A DNA stretch of 64,000 nt. It comes from Novosphingobium indicum (GTDB lineage: Bacteria > Pseudomonadota > Alphaproteobacteria > Sphingomonadales > Sphingomonadaceae). A model generated the notes under the pieces. That model made no database searches. It was given only the letters and a program-made list of their open reading frames with translations, and had not been told where the DNA came from. The stretch spans positions 1 through 64,000 of the forward strand of contig NZ_BMLK01000021.1 in assembly GCF_014645195.1 (NCBI RefSeq). Direction: 5' to 3'. Positions 43,502 to 52,563 of the stretch are shown piece after piece. Made by a program: the position numbers and the translations under genes. Numbering within the stretch: the first letter of the stretch is position 1; each line of letters starts with the position of its first letter.

Positions 43502-44377
43502 ATGTCGCGCATGATACAATTGTTGATCCTCCTCTCGGCGCCACTGGCGCTGCTGGTGGCGGCATTCGTGGTCGACAGGACCTTTTCCGCTGCGGAAGAT
43601 GGCGAGAACTACGACTACGTGGTGCGCTTCGACCTGCCGAGCGTCGATGCGCCGGTGGACCTGCCCAGGGTGGACGGTCCCGCCGATGCCAGCCGGCCGC
43701 TGGTCGTCATCGATCCCGGGCATGGCGGTTTCGATCCCGGCGCCGGCACCAGGGACGTTCGCGAAAAGACCGTGGCGCTGCGGATCGCCCAGGCCATTCG
43801 CGACCGGCTGCTGGCAGGGGGCGGCATCCGGGTCGCGCTGACCCGCGACACCGACCGCTTCGTCTCGCTGCAGGACCGCCCGGACATTGCCCGCAGGCTC
43901 AATGCCGACCTGTTCATCTCGATCCATGCGGACAGTGCCGAAAGCGATCAGGCGCGCGGCGCCAGCGTCTATGTGCTGTCCAGGAAGGGGTCGAGCGAGG
44001 CCGCCGAACGCTTCGCCGCGCGCGAGAACGGGGCGGACCGGATCAACGGCGTGTCGCTTTCGGATGCGAATGAGAATGTCGGCGCGATCCTGCTCGACCT
44101 CTCGCAGCGCGGCACACAGGCGGATTCGACCGAACTGGCCGACCTGATGCTGCGCGAACTGCGTGCGGAGGATGTCGGCCTGCATCACGACCGCATCGAA
44201 TTGGCGGCGCTGGCAGTGCTCAAGGCGCCCGACATTCCCTCGATCCTGTTCGAGACCGGCTACATAAACAACCCGCAGGATCAGGCGTTCCTGCGCTCCG
44301 CGAAAGGCCGCAAGGTCCTGGCCGATGCCACGGCGCGGGCGGTGCGGATCTACCTTGCGCGCAAGGCGGGGGTTTAG
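43502..44377 (+). CDS. N-acetylmuramoyl-L-alanine amidase (Amidase_3)
   Basis: A 291-residue zinc amidase that cuts the bond between MurNAc and L-Ala in peptidoglycan. An N-terminal hydrophobic segment (about 5-24) serves as signal or anchor to the periplasm. The catalytic domain has I-D-P-G-H74-G-G, Glu88 (R-E-K-T-V-A-L), the histidine in S-I-H-A-D-S, and the C-terminal F-E-T-G-Y-I-N-N. It lacks a visible AMIN domain, so localisation must depend on something else. Together with PBP1A 1.2 kb further on, it acts in wall growth or cell separation. Confidence 0.92.
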   Translation: MSRMIQLLILLSAPLALLVAAFVVDRTFSAAEDGENYDYVVRFDLPSVDAPVDLPRVDGPADASRPLVVIDPGHGGFDPGAGTRDVREKTVALRIAQAIRDRLLAGGGIRVALTRDTDRFVSLQDRPDIARRLNADLFISIHADSAESDQARGASVYVLSRKGSSEAAERFAARENGADRINGVSLSDANENVGAILLDLSQRGTQADSTELADLMLRELRAEDVGLHHDRIELAALAVLKAPDIPSILFETGYINNPQDQAFLRSAKGRKVLADATARAVRIYLARKAGV

Positions 44378-44624
44378 GACGCCCTGCCTGATTTCGGTTC
44401 AATAGATGCAGCTATCGGCGGACCAAGGCTGAGGCTGGAATCGCGATTTTGTCGGGGGAGCGGACATCGACCTGCCCCCGGCATACGGGTGCATATCTAA
44501 TGTCCTTCGTCCGACCGACTGTTGTGGACATTCGGTCTCAGGGCTCGGATAAAGGCGCGAACGGATAACGGGACGCCTCCCGCTCCTAAGGCTCCATGCC
44601 TCAAGATAGATAGCAGGAACGACG

Positions 44625-45314
44625 ATGGCGGGTCTGGAAAGCACAAAACAAGGCAAGATCGAGCGCATTCAGGAAAATCTCCTGGCGCAATCGGAGCGGA
44701 AGATCCTCAATTGGTTGTGTGCGCGGATGCCCGCCTGGGTAGTGCCCGACTTGCTGACCACTATCGGCATGGTGGGAGCATTCATGGTGTTTGCCGGCTA
44801 TGTTACCAGCAATCTCGGTGATGGATGGTTATGGTGGTCCATCCTTGGCTATGTGATCCAATGGTTCGGCGATTCCATGGATGGCAGCCTTGCAAGGTAT
44901 CGCAAGATCGAGAGGCCGAGATACGGATACTTCCTAGATCACAGCTGCGATGGGCTTGCGACGACGCTGGTGGTTGTGGGCATCGGCCTGAGCAGTTACG
45001 TTCTGCTTGAAGTCGCTCTCCTCGCGCTTGCAGGTTATCTGCTCCTCTCTATCCATGCCTTTCTTCTGGTTAGAGTGCTTGGCGAGATGAAGCTCTCCTA
45101 TGCATATGCGGGGCCGACCGAACTCCGCCTGATACTGATAGCCCTGACGTTGGCGATGATCGTTGCCGGATCGGAGCCGGTGTTATTCGGCACATTAACT
45201 TGGTTCGATCTCATCGTCGGTTCGATTGGTGGAATGCTGATCGCGTTCTTTATAGCGCAAACTGCATTGACTGCGCGGAGGTTGGCGATCGAAGAGCCAG
45301 CTCGGCGTCAATAA
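44625..45314 (+). CDS. CDP-alcohol phosphatidyltransferase family membrane protein
   Basis: A 229-residue protein with about six membrane helices. The catalytic motif is D83-x2-D86-G87-x2-A90-R91-x9-G101-x3-D105-x3-D109. The family transfers a phosphate-linked group from a CDP-alcohol to an alcohol acceptor, building phospholipids. The segment between AR and G is nine residues, one more than the canonical eight. It is neither clearly pgsA nor pssA. Base composition is lower in GC than its neighbours, which may reflect separate ancestry. It is monocistronic, with 247 bases upstream and 221 bases downstream showing no recognisable features. Confidence 0.85.
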   Translation: MAGLESTKQGKIERIQENLLAQSERKILNWLCARMPAWVVPDLLTTIGMVGAFMVFAGYVTSNLGDGWLWWSILGYVIQWFGDSMDGSLARYRKIERPRYGYFLDHSCDGLATTLVVVGIGLSSYVLLEVALLALAGYLLLSIHAFLLVRVLGEMKLSYAYAGPTELRLILIALTLAMIVAGSEPVLFGTLTWFDLIVGSIGGMLIAFFIAQTALTARRLAIEEPARRQ

Positions 45315-45535
45315 CCGTCGGTCTATTCTTTGCCATGATTTTCGCTTTGGCGGCGTGTCCTGCAGGTCTGATTATGGGCGCAAGTCCTGTATAGCAGTCA
45401 TCGCGCCTCAGCCTTGTACTTGCCGCCATCACTCAAGCAACAGCCGCACCAATGCCCCCACACGAAGATACTCGTCGCAAATTCGCGCTTCCTGTCTGGC
45501 GCTGCGCGAAACGAGCGTGCTAGAGGGCTGGCGCA

Positions 45536-48070
45536 ATGAGCGATCCTACCGACACGTCCGGCGAGCCGCAGCCCGAAGATGCCACCTACCGCGTCCGTCG
45601 TGGCGCTTCGGGGGGATTGGCCGCAATCGGGTCCGTCTGGCGCGAGCGCAAGTGGTTACGCCGCTTTACTTATCTGTGCCTGGCCGGATTCGTCTGCCTC
45701 GCCGGTTTCTGGAACATCCTGACCCGCGATCTGCCCGATGCCGGAAAGCTGCTCGAATACCAGCCGCCGCTGCCGACGATGGTCCGCGATATCGATGGCG
45801 ACATCGTCTACAGCTACGCGCGCGAGCGGCGCGTGCAGCTGCGCTTCGTCGATTTTCCCAAGCCGCTGGTGAATGCTTTTCTGTCAGCCGAAGACAAGAC
45901 GTTCTGGACGCATGGCGGTGTCGATTTCACCGGTCTGGCCGGCGCGGTGGTGGACTATGTTTCCAAGCTGGGAACGGGCGGTCGCGCCAAGGGCGGGTCG
46001 ACGATTACCCAGCAGGTCGCCAAGAACATCCTGATCGGTGACGAGTATTCGGTTACCCGCAAGCTCAAGGAAATGATCGTCGCGCATCGCATCGAAGGTG
46101 TGCTGACCAAGCAGCAGATCCTCGAGCTCTACCTGAACGAAATTCCGCTGGGCCGTCAGAGTTTCGGCGTGCAGGCGGCCTCGCGAGCCTATTTCGGCAA
46201 GGACGTGGGCGATCTCGACCTGCACGAGGCGGCCTTCCTCGCGATCCTGCCCAAAGCGCCCGAACGCTATGGCCGCAAGAAGTACGAGGGCATGGCGATC
46301 ACCCGCCGCAACTGGGTGCTGGAGCAGATGGTCGACAACGGCTGGGTATCGCGCGCCGATGCCGATGCCGCGAAGGCCAAGCCGCTGGGGCTCATTCCGC
46401 GCCGCTCCGAAAGCTACGATCCCTCGAACGGTTATTTCGTGGAGGAAGTGCGCCGTCGCCTGATCGACCGCTACGGCGAAAAGGCCGAGGATGGTCCGAA
46501 CAGCGTCTATGCCGGCGGCCTCTGGGTGCGCACTTCGCTCGATACCGAAATGCAGAAGGCCGTGCGCGCCTCGCTGCGTAAAGGCCTGCTCAGCTTTCAC
46601 GGCAACCGCGGCTGGACCGGTCCGGTCGCGCATATCAAGGATATGGAGAACTGGCAGACCCAGCTGATCGTCTCCAACCGCACGATCGACTACAAGAACT
46701 GGCGCGTCGGCGTCATTCTCGACACGTCCGGCAGCACCGGCCGTATCGGTTTTTCCGATGGCAACATCGCCGCGCTGACCAATGTCGCCGACAAGGCGAA
46801 GGTGGGCGACTTCGTGGTGGCGGAACCGGTGTCCGCGGGCACCTGGGCGCTGCGGACGGTTCCGGAAGTCTCTGGCGGCATGGTCATGGAGCAGCCTTCC
46901 ACGGGTCGCATCCTCGCCATGCAGGGTGGCTTCGATTTCGGCCTCGGTTCGTTCAACCGCGCCACGCAGGCCGAGCGCCAGCCGGGTTCGACCATCAAGC
47001 CCTTCGTCTATGCCACCGCGCTCCAGAACGGCATGACCCCGGCCACGCAGGTGCTGGACGGCACCTTCTGCGTCTATCAGGGCGCGGCGCTGGGCCAGAA
47101 GTGCTTCAAGAACTTCGGCAACGAGGGCGGAGCGGGCAGGCATACGCTGCGCTGGGGGCTCGAGCAGTCGCGCAACCTGATGACGGTGCGCATCGCCAAC
47201 GACACCGGCATGCCGCGCGTGATCAAGACGTTCCACAACGTGGGCATCGGCGACTACAAGCCGTACCTGTCCTTCGCGCTCGGCGCGGGTGAGACCACGG
47301 TGGAGCGGATGGTCAACGCCTATTCGGCGCTCGCCAACAATGGCGTCCAGTTCCCGGCTTCGGTGATGGATTACGTGCAGGATCGCAATGGCAAGGTGAT
47401 CTGGCGTGCCGATCCGCGGCACTGCGACCCCTGCAACATGGCCGAGTGGGACGGCAAGCCGATGCCGCGCATCGCCCGAAAGGGTAAGCAGGTGATGGAT
47501 GCCGCGACCGCCTATCAGACGGTCCACATGCTGGAAGGCGTGGTGATCCGCGGTACCGCGGTGCGCCTGCGCAGCCTGAACCTGCCGCTGTTCGGCAAGA
47601 CCGGCACTACCAACGGTCCGACCGACGTGTGGTTCATGGGCGGCAATCAGGACTACGTCGGCGGCGTCTACGTCGGCTACGACAGCCCGCGCTCGCTGGG
47701 CGGCTGGGCGCAGGGCGGCCGCATTTCCGCGCCGATCTTCAAGGATGTCGTCGAGGCCACGCGCGAACGCTGGACCGACCGGCCGCTGCTCGCCCCACCG
47801 GGCGTGCGCATGGTCCGGATCGACCGTGTGACCGGCAAGCAGGTCATGGGTGTGGAGCCGAGCGATGCGCCCAAGGCTTCGGTCATCTGGGAGGCTTTCA
47901 AACCCGATACCGAACCGCGCGAATATACCGCGCAGGATGAATTCACCCGCCGGCGTGATGCCCTGGTCGCACAGATCGCGCAGGCGCGCGAAGAGCGCGA
48001 AGCGGCAAAGGCGCGTGCCGTCGCAGGCGAAGCACAGGACTTTGCAGAACAGCAGGGTGGGCTATACTGA
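45536..48070 (+). CDS. mrcA: Penicillin-binding protein 1A (bifunctional PBP)
   Basis: An 844-residue class A penicillin-binding protein that polymerises and cross-links peptidoglycan. A cytoplasmic tail of 43 residues leads to one membrane helix (about 44-60). The transglycosylase domain has Glu119 in S-A-E-D-K-T-F-W and the G-G-S-T-I-T-Q-Q motif. The transpeptidase serine is Ser485 (S-T-I-K), and the third motif is F-G-K-T-G-T-T. An OB-like insertion precedes the transpeptidase. The C-terminal 40 residues are charged and Arg/Ala-rich, probably disordered. The gene symbol rests on domain layout and length. Confidence 0.93.
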   Translation: MSDPTDTSGEPQPEDATYRVRRGASGGLAAIGSVWRERKWLRRFTYLCLAGFVCLAGFWNILTRDLPDAGKLLEYQPPLPTMVRDIDGDIVYSYARERRVQLRFVDFPKPLVNAFLSAEDKTFWTHGGVDFTGLAGAVVDYVSKLGTGGRAKGGSTITQQVAKNILIGDEYSVTRKLKEMIVAHRIEGVLTKQQILELYLNEIPLGRQSFGVQAASRAYFGKDVGDLDLHEAAFLAILPKAPERYGRKKYEGMAITRRNWVLEQMVDNGWVSRADADAAKAKPLGLIPRRSESYDPSNGYFVEEVRRRLIDRYGEKAEDGPNSVYAGGLWVRTSLDTEMQKAVRASLRKGLLSFHGNRGWTGPVAHIKDMENWQTQLIVSNRTIDYKNWRVGVILDTSGSTGRIGFSDGNIAALTNVADKAKVGDFVVAEPVSAGTWALRTVPEVSGGMVMEQPSTGRILAMQGGFDFGLGSFNRATQAERQPGSTIKPFVYATALQNGMTPATQVLDGTFCVYQGAALGQKCFKNFGNEGGAGRHTLRWGLEQSRNLMTVRIANDTGMPRVIKTFHNVGIGDYKPYLSFALGAGETTVERMVNAYSALANNGVQFPASVMDYVQDRNGKVIWRADPRHCDPCNMAEWDGKPMPRIARKGKQVMDAATAYQTVHMLEGVVIRGTAVRLRSLNLPLFGKTGTTNGPTDVWFMGGNQDYVGGVYVGYDSPRSLGGWAQGGRISAPIFKDVVEATRERWTDRPLLAPPGVRMVRIDRVTGKQVMGVEPSDAPKASVIWEAFKPDTEPREYTAQDEFTRRRDALVAQIAQAREEREAAKARAVAGEAQDFAEQQGGLY

Positions 48071-48130
48071 GCACTCGTACAGTCTGAGAGCGGCAAACGC
48101 TCCGACTTAAAACTTTGGGAGGATTGATCG

Positions 48131-49711
48131 ATGCCCGGCTACCATCCGTCGTGTCATGCGCGCACTACGCCTGATGCCCTGGCTCTCGTTGTCGCCGACA
48201 CCGGCGAGACGCTGACCTATCGCCAGCTGGACGAAGGCTCCAACCGCTTCGCGCAACTGCTGCGCTCACTGGGGCTGCAGCCGGGAGACCGTATCGCGGT
48301 GATGCTGCGCAACTCGCCCGAGTTCGCGCAGGTCTACTGGGGCGCCACGCGTTGCGGCTGCTTCGTCACGCTGCTGTCCACACACCTCAAGCCTTCCGAA
48401 GCCTTGTACATTGTCGAGGACGCCGGGGCGAAAGTGCTGATCCTCTCGGCTTCCATCGGCGAAACGCCGCGCGCGCTGGCCCGCGACCATGCCGAGCTCG
48501 TGCCCGGTGTGGCCAAGGTGTACCACGCCGGCGACCCGGCAGGGGAGGGTGCCATGGAAGGCGCGGAGCCCTTGTCCGAGGCGCTGGAGGCGATGCCCGC
48601 CAAGCCGGTATCGAACGAGATTTCCGGCTTTCACATGATTTATTCGAGCGGCACGACCGGGCGGCCCAAAGGAATAGTCCTGCCCTTTACCCCCGGCCCG
48701 ATCGACGAGTTCAACGCGCTCGAAGGCGTGATGCCGATCTATCACGAGCTGGACCCGCTGGTCTCGCTCAACGTCGGCCCGCTCTACCACGGCGCGCCGC
48801 TGTCCGGCATGGTCACCGCGCAGCGTCTGGGCGGGCTTTTCGTCACCCAGCGCAAGTTCGATGCTGAAGGCGTGCTTGCCGCCATCGACCGCTACAAGGT
48901 GGGCGTCGCGCAGTTCGTGCCGACCATGTTCGTGCGCATGCTGGCGCTGCCCGACGAGGTGCGCGCGCAATACAATGTGTCCTCGCTGCGCATGGCGGTG
49001 CACGCCGCCGCGCCGTGCCCGGTCGAGATCAAGCGCCGCATGATCGAGTGGTGGGGCCCGATCATCTTCGAATACTACGGCAGCACCGAAGGTGTCGGCG
49101 CGACCGCGATCACCTCGCAGGAGTGGCTCGAAAGGCCCGGATCGGTGGGCAAGTCCTCGCTCGGCCCGATCCACATCTGCGACGAGGAAGGGCGCGAACT
49201 GCCGCCGGGCGAAAGCGGGATCGTCTATTTCGAGGCGCCGGGCGGGCGTGTCGTGAACTACCTCAACGACGCCGAAAAATCGCGCAAAGCCACGCATCCC
49301 GAGCACGACAACTGGTTCGCGGTGGGCGACATCGGCAAGCTCGACGAGGACGGCTATCTCTACCTCACGGATCGCAAGGACTTCATGATCATCTCGGGCG
49401 GGGTGAACATCTACCCGCAGGCAATCGAGGATTGCCTGATCGTCCATCCCCAGGTGCTCGACGTCGCGGTGCTGGGCGTGTCCGATCCCGAATTCGGCGA
49501 GAAGGTGAAGGCCGTGGTCCAGCCCAAGGACTGGGCCGATGCCGGGCCCGCGCTGGAACAGTCGCTCAAGGACTGGTGCCGCGAGCGGATTTCGCCGGTC
49601 ACCGCGCCGCGCGAGTACGAATTCGTCAAGGAACTGCCGCGCCTGCCTTCGGGCAAGCTGGCCAAGCATGAACTGCGCAAGCTCTACGGCAATTCGGTTG
49701 CCGTCGTCTGA
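48131..49711 (+). CDS. Acyl-CoA synthetase (AMP-forming), CaiC/FadD-like
   Basis: A 526-residue adenylating enzyme that makes acyl-CoA from a free carboxylic acid, ATP and CoA. Motifs are Y-S-S-G-T-T-G-R-P-K-G, the E-Y-Y-G-S-T-E-G A5 motif, the D-R-K-D-F-M-I-I-S-G-G-V-N A8 motif and the catalytic C-terminal P-S-G-K-L-A-K-H-E-L. It probably activates the substrate for the dehydrogenase, kinase and SDR encoded downstream. A GGGAGGA site lies before ATG 48131. An esterase gene follows 13 bases later. Confidence 0.9.
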   Translation: MPGYHPSCHARTTPDALALVVADTGETLTYRQLDEGSNRFAQLLRSLGLQPGDRIAVMLRNSPEFAQVYWGATRCGCFVTLLSTHLKPSEALYIVEDAGAKVLILSASIGETPRALARDHAELVPGVAKVYHAGDPAGEGAMEGAEPLSEALEAMPAKPVSNEISGFHMIYSSGTTGRPKGIVLPFTPGPIDEFNALEGVMPIYHELDPLVSLNVGPLYHGAPLSGMVTAQRLGGLFVTQRKFDAEGVLAAIDRYKVGVAQFVPTMFVRMLALPDEVRAQYNVSSLRMAVHAAAPCPVEIKRRMIEWWGPIIFEYYGSTEGVGATAITSQEWLERPGSVGKSSLGPIHICDEEGRELPPGESGIVYFEAPGGRVVNYLNDAEKSRKATHPEHDNWFAVGDIGKLDEDGYLYLTDRKDFMIISGGVNIYPQAIEDCLIVHPQVLDVAVLGVSDPEFGEKVKAVVQPKDWADAGPALEQSLKDWCRERISPVTAPREYEFVKELPRLPSGKLAKHELRKLYGNSVAVV

Positions 49712-49724
49712 GGAGGTAATGACC

Positions 49725-50834
49725 ATGAAGACAGGTTCCCGTTCGCGCATGGCGCGCCGCTGGTTTGTTCCCTGCGCAGCGCTGGTCGCGCTGACGGCTC
49801 CGCTCCCGGCGATGGCGAAAGATGCGAGTGCAGAGGGCACCGTTCACGCGCAGGCTGAAAAGGAAAGCGCGGCCAAGCCTTACGTGCGGCCCGATGTCGT
49901 CGATTATCTCAAGACGTTCTACGCCACACCCAAGCCGCCGTTCACGCGCGAGATGCTGATCAAGATCCACCAGCTTCCGCCCGCAGCCGTGGCGGCGATG
50001 TCGCAGCAGGATCTGCCGGTCGGCGACATGGCGGTGATCAAGGATGTGACGATGCCGGGGCCCGGCGGGCCGATGGCGCTGCGCCTGTTCGATACCCGCG
50101 CGGAGCGCGAGCCGGGACCGGTCGTGGTCTTCTACCACGGCGGTGGCTATGTGCTTGGCAGCATCGATACCCACGCGGGGATAGCCGCGGAGATCGCGCG
50201 CCAGCTCGATCTGCCTGTTGTTTCGGTTGAATACCGCCTTGCACCGGAAAACCCGTTTCCCGCCGCCGTCGACGATGGCGAGGCCGCAGCGCGCTGGGTC
50301 GCGGAGAACGGCGAATCGTTCGGCCGTGACTTCACCGGCCTGATCCTCAGTGGGGACAGCGCGGGTGGCAACCTGACGCTCGTGGCTGCAGCAGCCCTGC
50401 GCGACAAGCCGGCAGCCGTGCCGGTCGTGATGCAGATCCCGATCTATCCGGCGACCGATTTCTCGCGGACCTATCCTTCCGCCGAGAAATTCGCCGAAGG
50501 GTACATGCTCGATGCCAAGAGCATGGGGCAGTTCAGTGCGATGTACGAGGCCGATCCGCAGAGCCTGAAGGCCTCGCCGCTGCTCGGCGATCTGCACGGC
50601 ATGCCGCCCACGGTGCTGGTGACTGCCTCGCTCGATCCGCTGCGCGACCAGGGCAGGGCCTATGCCGCCAAGCTGGTCGAGACCGGCGTGCCGACCGTCT
50701 ATTATGAGGGCCAGGGGCTGATCCACGGCTTCGCGACGTTCCGCAAGGATATTCCCTCGGCGCAGAACGATACGGTGGCTTTCCTCAAGCTCGCCCGGAC
50801 GATGCTCGACGAGATCGAAGCCGATTCAGAATGA
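49725..50834 (+). CDS. Secreted alpha/beta hydrolase, HSL/lipase-esterase family
   Basis: A 369-residue hydrolase with a signal peptide ending at about A-M-A-K (residue 31). The oxyanion motif H-G-G-G and nucleophile G-D-S212-A-G-G define the hormone-sensitive lipase family; the acid and base are in D-P-L-R-D and H-G-F-A-T-F. It acts outside the inner membrane, perhaps releasing the acid that the upstream synthetase activates. ATG 49725 is preferred to ATG 49719 because AGGAGG (49711-49716) is spaced 8 bases from it and only 2 from the other. Its stop codon lies inside the operator repeat of the marR gene. Confidence 0.88.
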   Translation: MKTGSRSRMARRWFVPCAALVALTAPLPAMAKDASAEGTVHAQAEKESAAKPYVRPDVVDYLKTFYATPKPPFTREMLIKIHQLPPAAVAAMSQQDLPVGDMAVIKDVTMPGPGGPMALRLFDTRAEREPGPVVVFYHGGGYVLGSIDTHAGIAAEIARQLDLPVVSVEYRLAPENPFPAAVDDGEAAARWVAENGESFGRDFTGLILSGDSAGGNLTLVAAAALRDKPAAVPVVMQIPIYPATDFSRTYPSAEKFAEGYMLDAKSMGQFSAMYEADPQSLKASPLLGDLHGMPPTVLVTASLDPLRDQGRAYAAKLVETGVPTVYYEGQGLIHGFATFRKDIPSAQNDTVAFLKLARTMLDEIEADSE

Positions 50835-50866
50835 CATGATCGTGTCGAAATGACATGATCATGTCA
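50832..50866. promoter_or_regulatory. Double MarR-type operator overlapping the marR start codon
   Basis: A perfect 16-base palindrome, TGACATGATCATGTCA (50851-50866), is preceded by an imperfect copy, TGACATGATCGTGTCG (50832-50847), with 14 of 16 bases equal. The two are 19 bases apart, about two helix turns. The first copy contains the esterase stop codon, and the last base of the second is the A of the marR ATG. The likely ligand is the MarR protein encoded here, binding as two dimers to repress its own transcription. Confidence 0.75.
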
Positions 50867-51330
50867 TGGAGAGAGGGCCTTTCGAGTCGCGGCATCCCCT
50901 GGTGGGGCTTGTCGATGAGACGATCCGGTTGAACAGCCGGCTGCGCAGCGTGTTTGCGGCTGCGCGGCAGGAAAGTGCCCTCAACGATTCCGAGCAGATG
51001 GTGCTCAATGCCGTGGTGGAGGCCGAAAAGGCTCCCACCGTGGCGCAGATCGGCCGCTCTATGGGGCAGGCGCGACAACTCGTGCAGCGCGCGGCCAATT
51101 CGCTGCGCGATGGCGGCTTGATCGAAACGCTCGACAATCCCGATCACAAGCGGGCCCCGCTGCTGTGCGCGACCGAGCAAGGGCTGGCGCTGAAACGCGC
51201 CATCGATGCGCGCGCCGATGCCATTGCCGAAGACCTGCTGCCCGCCGCCGAGATCGAATCCGTGCGCGAGGCGACGCTGGTGCTTCGTGCCCTACGCAGA
51301 AAACTGGAAGCGCAGCTTCGCAGGCGCTGA
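50866..51330 (+). CDS. MarR-family transcriptional regulator
   Basis: A 154-residue winged-helix repressor. The recognition region is about residues 52-95 (T-V-A-Q-I-G-R-S-M-G-Q-A-R-Q-L-V-Q-R), followed by a wing with D-N-P-D-H-K-R-A-P-L. The ends should form the dimer interface. The ATG at 50866 has no ribosome site because the palindromic operator occupies the sequence before it; the mRNA may be leaderless, or translation may start at the GTG at 50902. The promoter would then lie inside the esterase gene. It probably controls the surrounding catabolic genes. Confidence 0.86.
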   Translation: MERGPFESRHPLVGLVDETIRLNSRLRSVFAAARQESALNDSEQMVLNAVVEAEKAPTVAQIGRSMGQARQLVQRAANSLRDGGLIETLDNPDHKRAPLLCATEQGLALKRAIDARADAIAEDLLPAAEIESVREATLVLRALRRKLEAQLRRR

Positions 51331-51343
51331 AACGGAGAGGATG

Positions 51344-52411
51344 ATGGAAGCCGATCTCGATAAACTGGCCCCGATCGGGCCGCTGACCGAATGGCTCGAT
51401 GCCCACGTGCCCGAACTGGGCAAGGGGCCGCTCAAGACCTCGCTGCTTTCGGGCGGTACCTCCAACGTCGTGCTCACGCTCGACCGCGGCGAGAAGCCGA
51501 TGGTCATGCGCCGTCCGCCCGAAGTGCCGCCACCGGGCGCCGAGAAGGGCGTGCTGCGCGAGGCGCGCATCCTCACCGCGCTCAATCAGACCGATGTGCC
51601 GCACCCCGTCTGTTATGGTTCCTGCCCGGATGACAGCGTGGCCGGCGCGCCGTTCTACGTAATGGAAAAGGTCGACGGCTGGGCGCCCAACTTGCGCGAC
51701 GAGAAGATCCACAATGAGCCGCCGTTCGACCGGATGCCCTACGAATACGGCATTCCCTTCGCCATCGTCGACGGCCTCGTGAAGCTGGCCAATGTCGACT
51801 ACGAGGCGATCGGCCTCGGCGACTACGGCAAGCCGGGCAAGTTCCTAGAGCGACAAGTCGATCGCTGGTCCGGCCAGCTTGCCTCCTACAAGGAGCGCTA
51901 CGGCTACGAAGGCCGCGAGCTGGAAGGCTACAAGGAAACCGAGGAATGGCTGCGCGGGGCAAAGCTGCCCGAGGAAGTGCGCGGCATCATCCACGGCGAT
52001 GTCGGCACGCCCAACATGATGTTCCAGTGGGGGCCGCCGGCGCGGCTGGCGGCGATGATCGACTGGGAGCTTTCGACCATCGGTGATCCCATGATCGACA
52101 TGGGCTGGTTCACCGGCGGCATGCGCGACGAGGAGAACCCCGACAAGGAGTTCGCGACCGCGCTAAACAACCCGGAACACTTCCCCACCAAGCAGGAACT
52201 GGCCCGCTACTATTGCGCCGGGACCGGCCGCAATATCGAGGACTTTCGCTGGTTCTCGATCCTCTCGCGGTTCAAGTCGGGATGCCTGCTCGAATACAAG
52301 GTGGCCCAGGCCGAAGCCGGTATCCTTTCGAAGGACACCGGGCGCTTCTTCGCGCGCATCGTTGAGAATGTTTTCAAGGAAACCGCCGCCGAAGTGCGGA
52401 AGCTCAAGTAA
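51344..52411 (+). CDS. APH-type phosphotransferase (ACAD10/11 kinase-domain-like)
   Basis: A 355-residue kinase of the aminoglycoside/choline phosphotransferase fold. The nucleotide-binding part has L-S-G-G-T-S-N-V-V-L-T, the catalytic motif is H-G-D219-V-G-T-P-N, and the metal-binding motif is D-W-E-L-S-T-I-G-D-P. Homologous kinase domains are fused to acyl-CoA dehydrogenases in animal ACAD10/11, and a separate one (LvaA) phosphorylates 4-hydroxyacyl-CoA in levulinate catabolism. An acyl-CoA dehydrogenase gene follows after 152 bases. ATG 51344 or 51341; the first is better spaced from GGAGAGG. Confidence 0.87.
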   Translation: MEADLDKLAPIGPLTEWLDAHVPELGKGPLKTSLLSGGTSNVVLTLDRGEKPMVMRRPPEVPPPGAEKGVLREARILTALNQTDVPHPVCYGSCPDDSVAGAPFYVMEKVDGWAPNLRDEKIHNEPPFDRMPYEYGIPFAIVDGLVKLANVDYEAIGLGDYGKPGKFLERQVDRWSGQLASYKERYGYEGRELEGYKETEEWLRGAKLPEEVRGIIHGDVGTPNMMFQWGPPARLAAMIDWELSTIGDPMIDMGWFTGGMRDEENPDKEFATALNNPEHFPTKQELARYYCAGTGRNIEDFRWFSILSRFKSGCLLEYKVAQAEAGILSKDTGRFFARIVENVFKETAAEVRKLK

Positions 52412-52412
52412 A

Positions 52413-52547
52413 ATCCTCCCCCGGCGGGGGAGGGGGACCACCCGCAAGGTGGTGGAGGGGCACAGGCGGTTTACGCGGCGTTTCGTCTTGCCGCCCGTGC
52501 CCCTCCACCATGCTTCGCATGGTCCCCCTCCCCGCACCGGGGAGGAT
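52413..52547. repeat. Long intergenic inverted repeat
   Basis: Two 51-base arms (52413-52463 and 52497-52547) are inverted copies identical at 41 of 51 positions, with a 33-base spacer. Most mismatches fall in small sub-hairpins within each arm and are partly compensated there. The start is one base after the kinase stop and the end is shortly before the dehydrogenase ribosome site. The unit begins ATCCTCCCC and ends GGGGAGGAT. Such GC-rich cruciform elements are frequent between genes in sphingomonads, and could affect mRNA stability or operon polarity. Confidence 0.85.
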
Positions 52548-52563
52548 CTGAGGAGAGTCTGAG

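Noticed and set aside
45884..47527. 547-codon open frame antisense to PBP1A
   Set aside because: Overlaps fully a conserved PBP1A; composition (many His, Arg, Gly) is typical of shadow frames.
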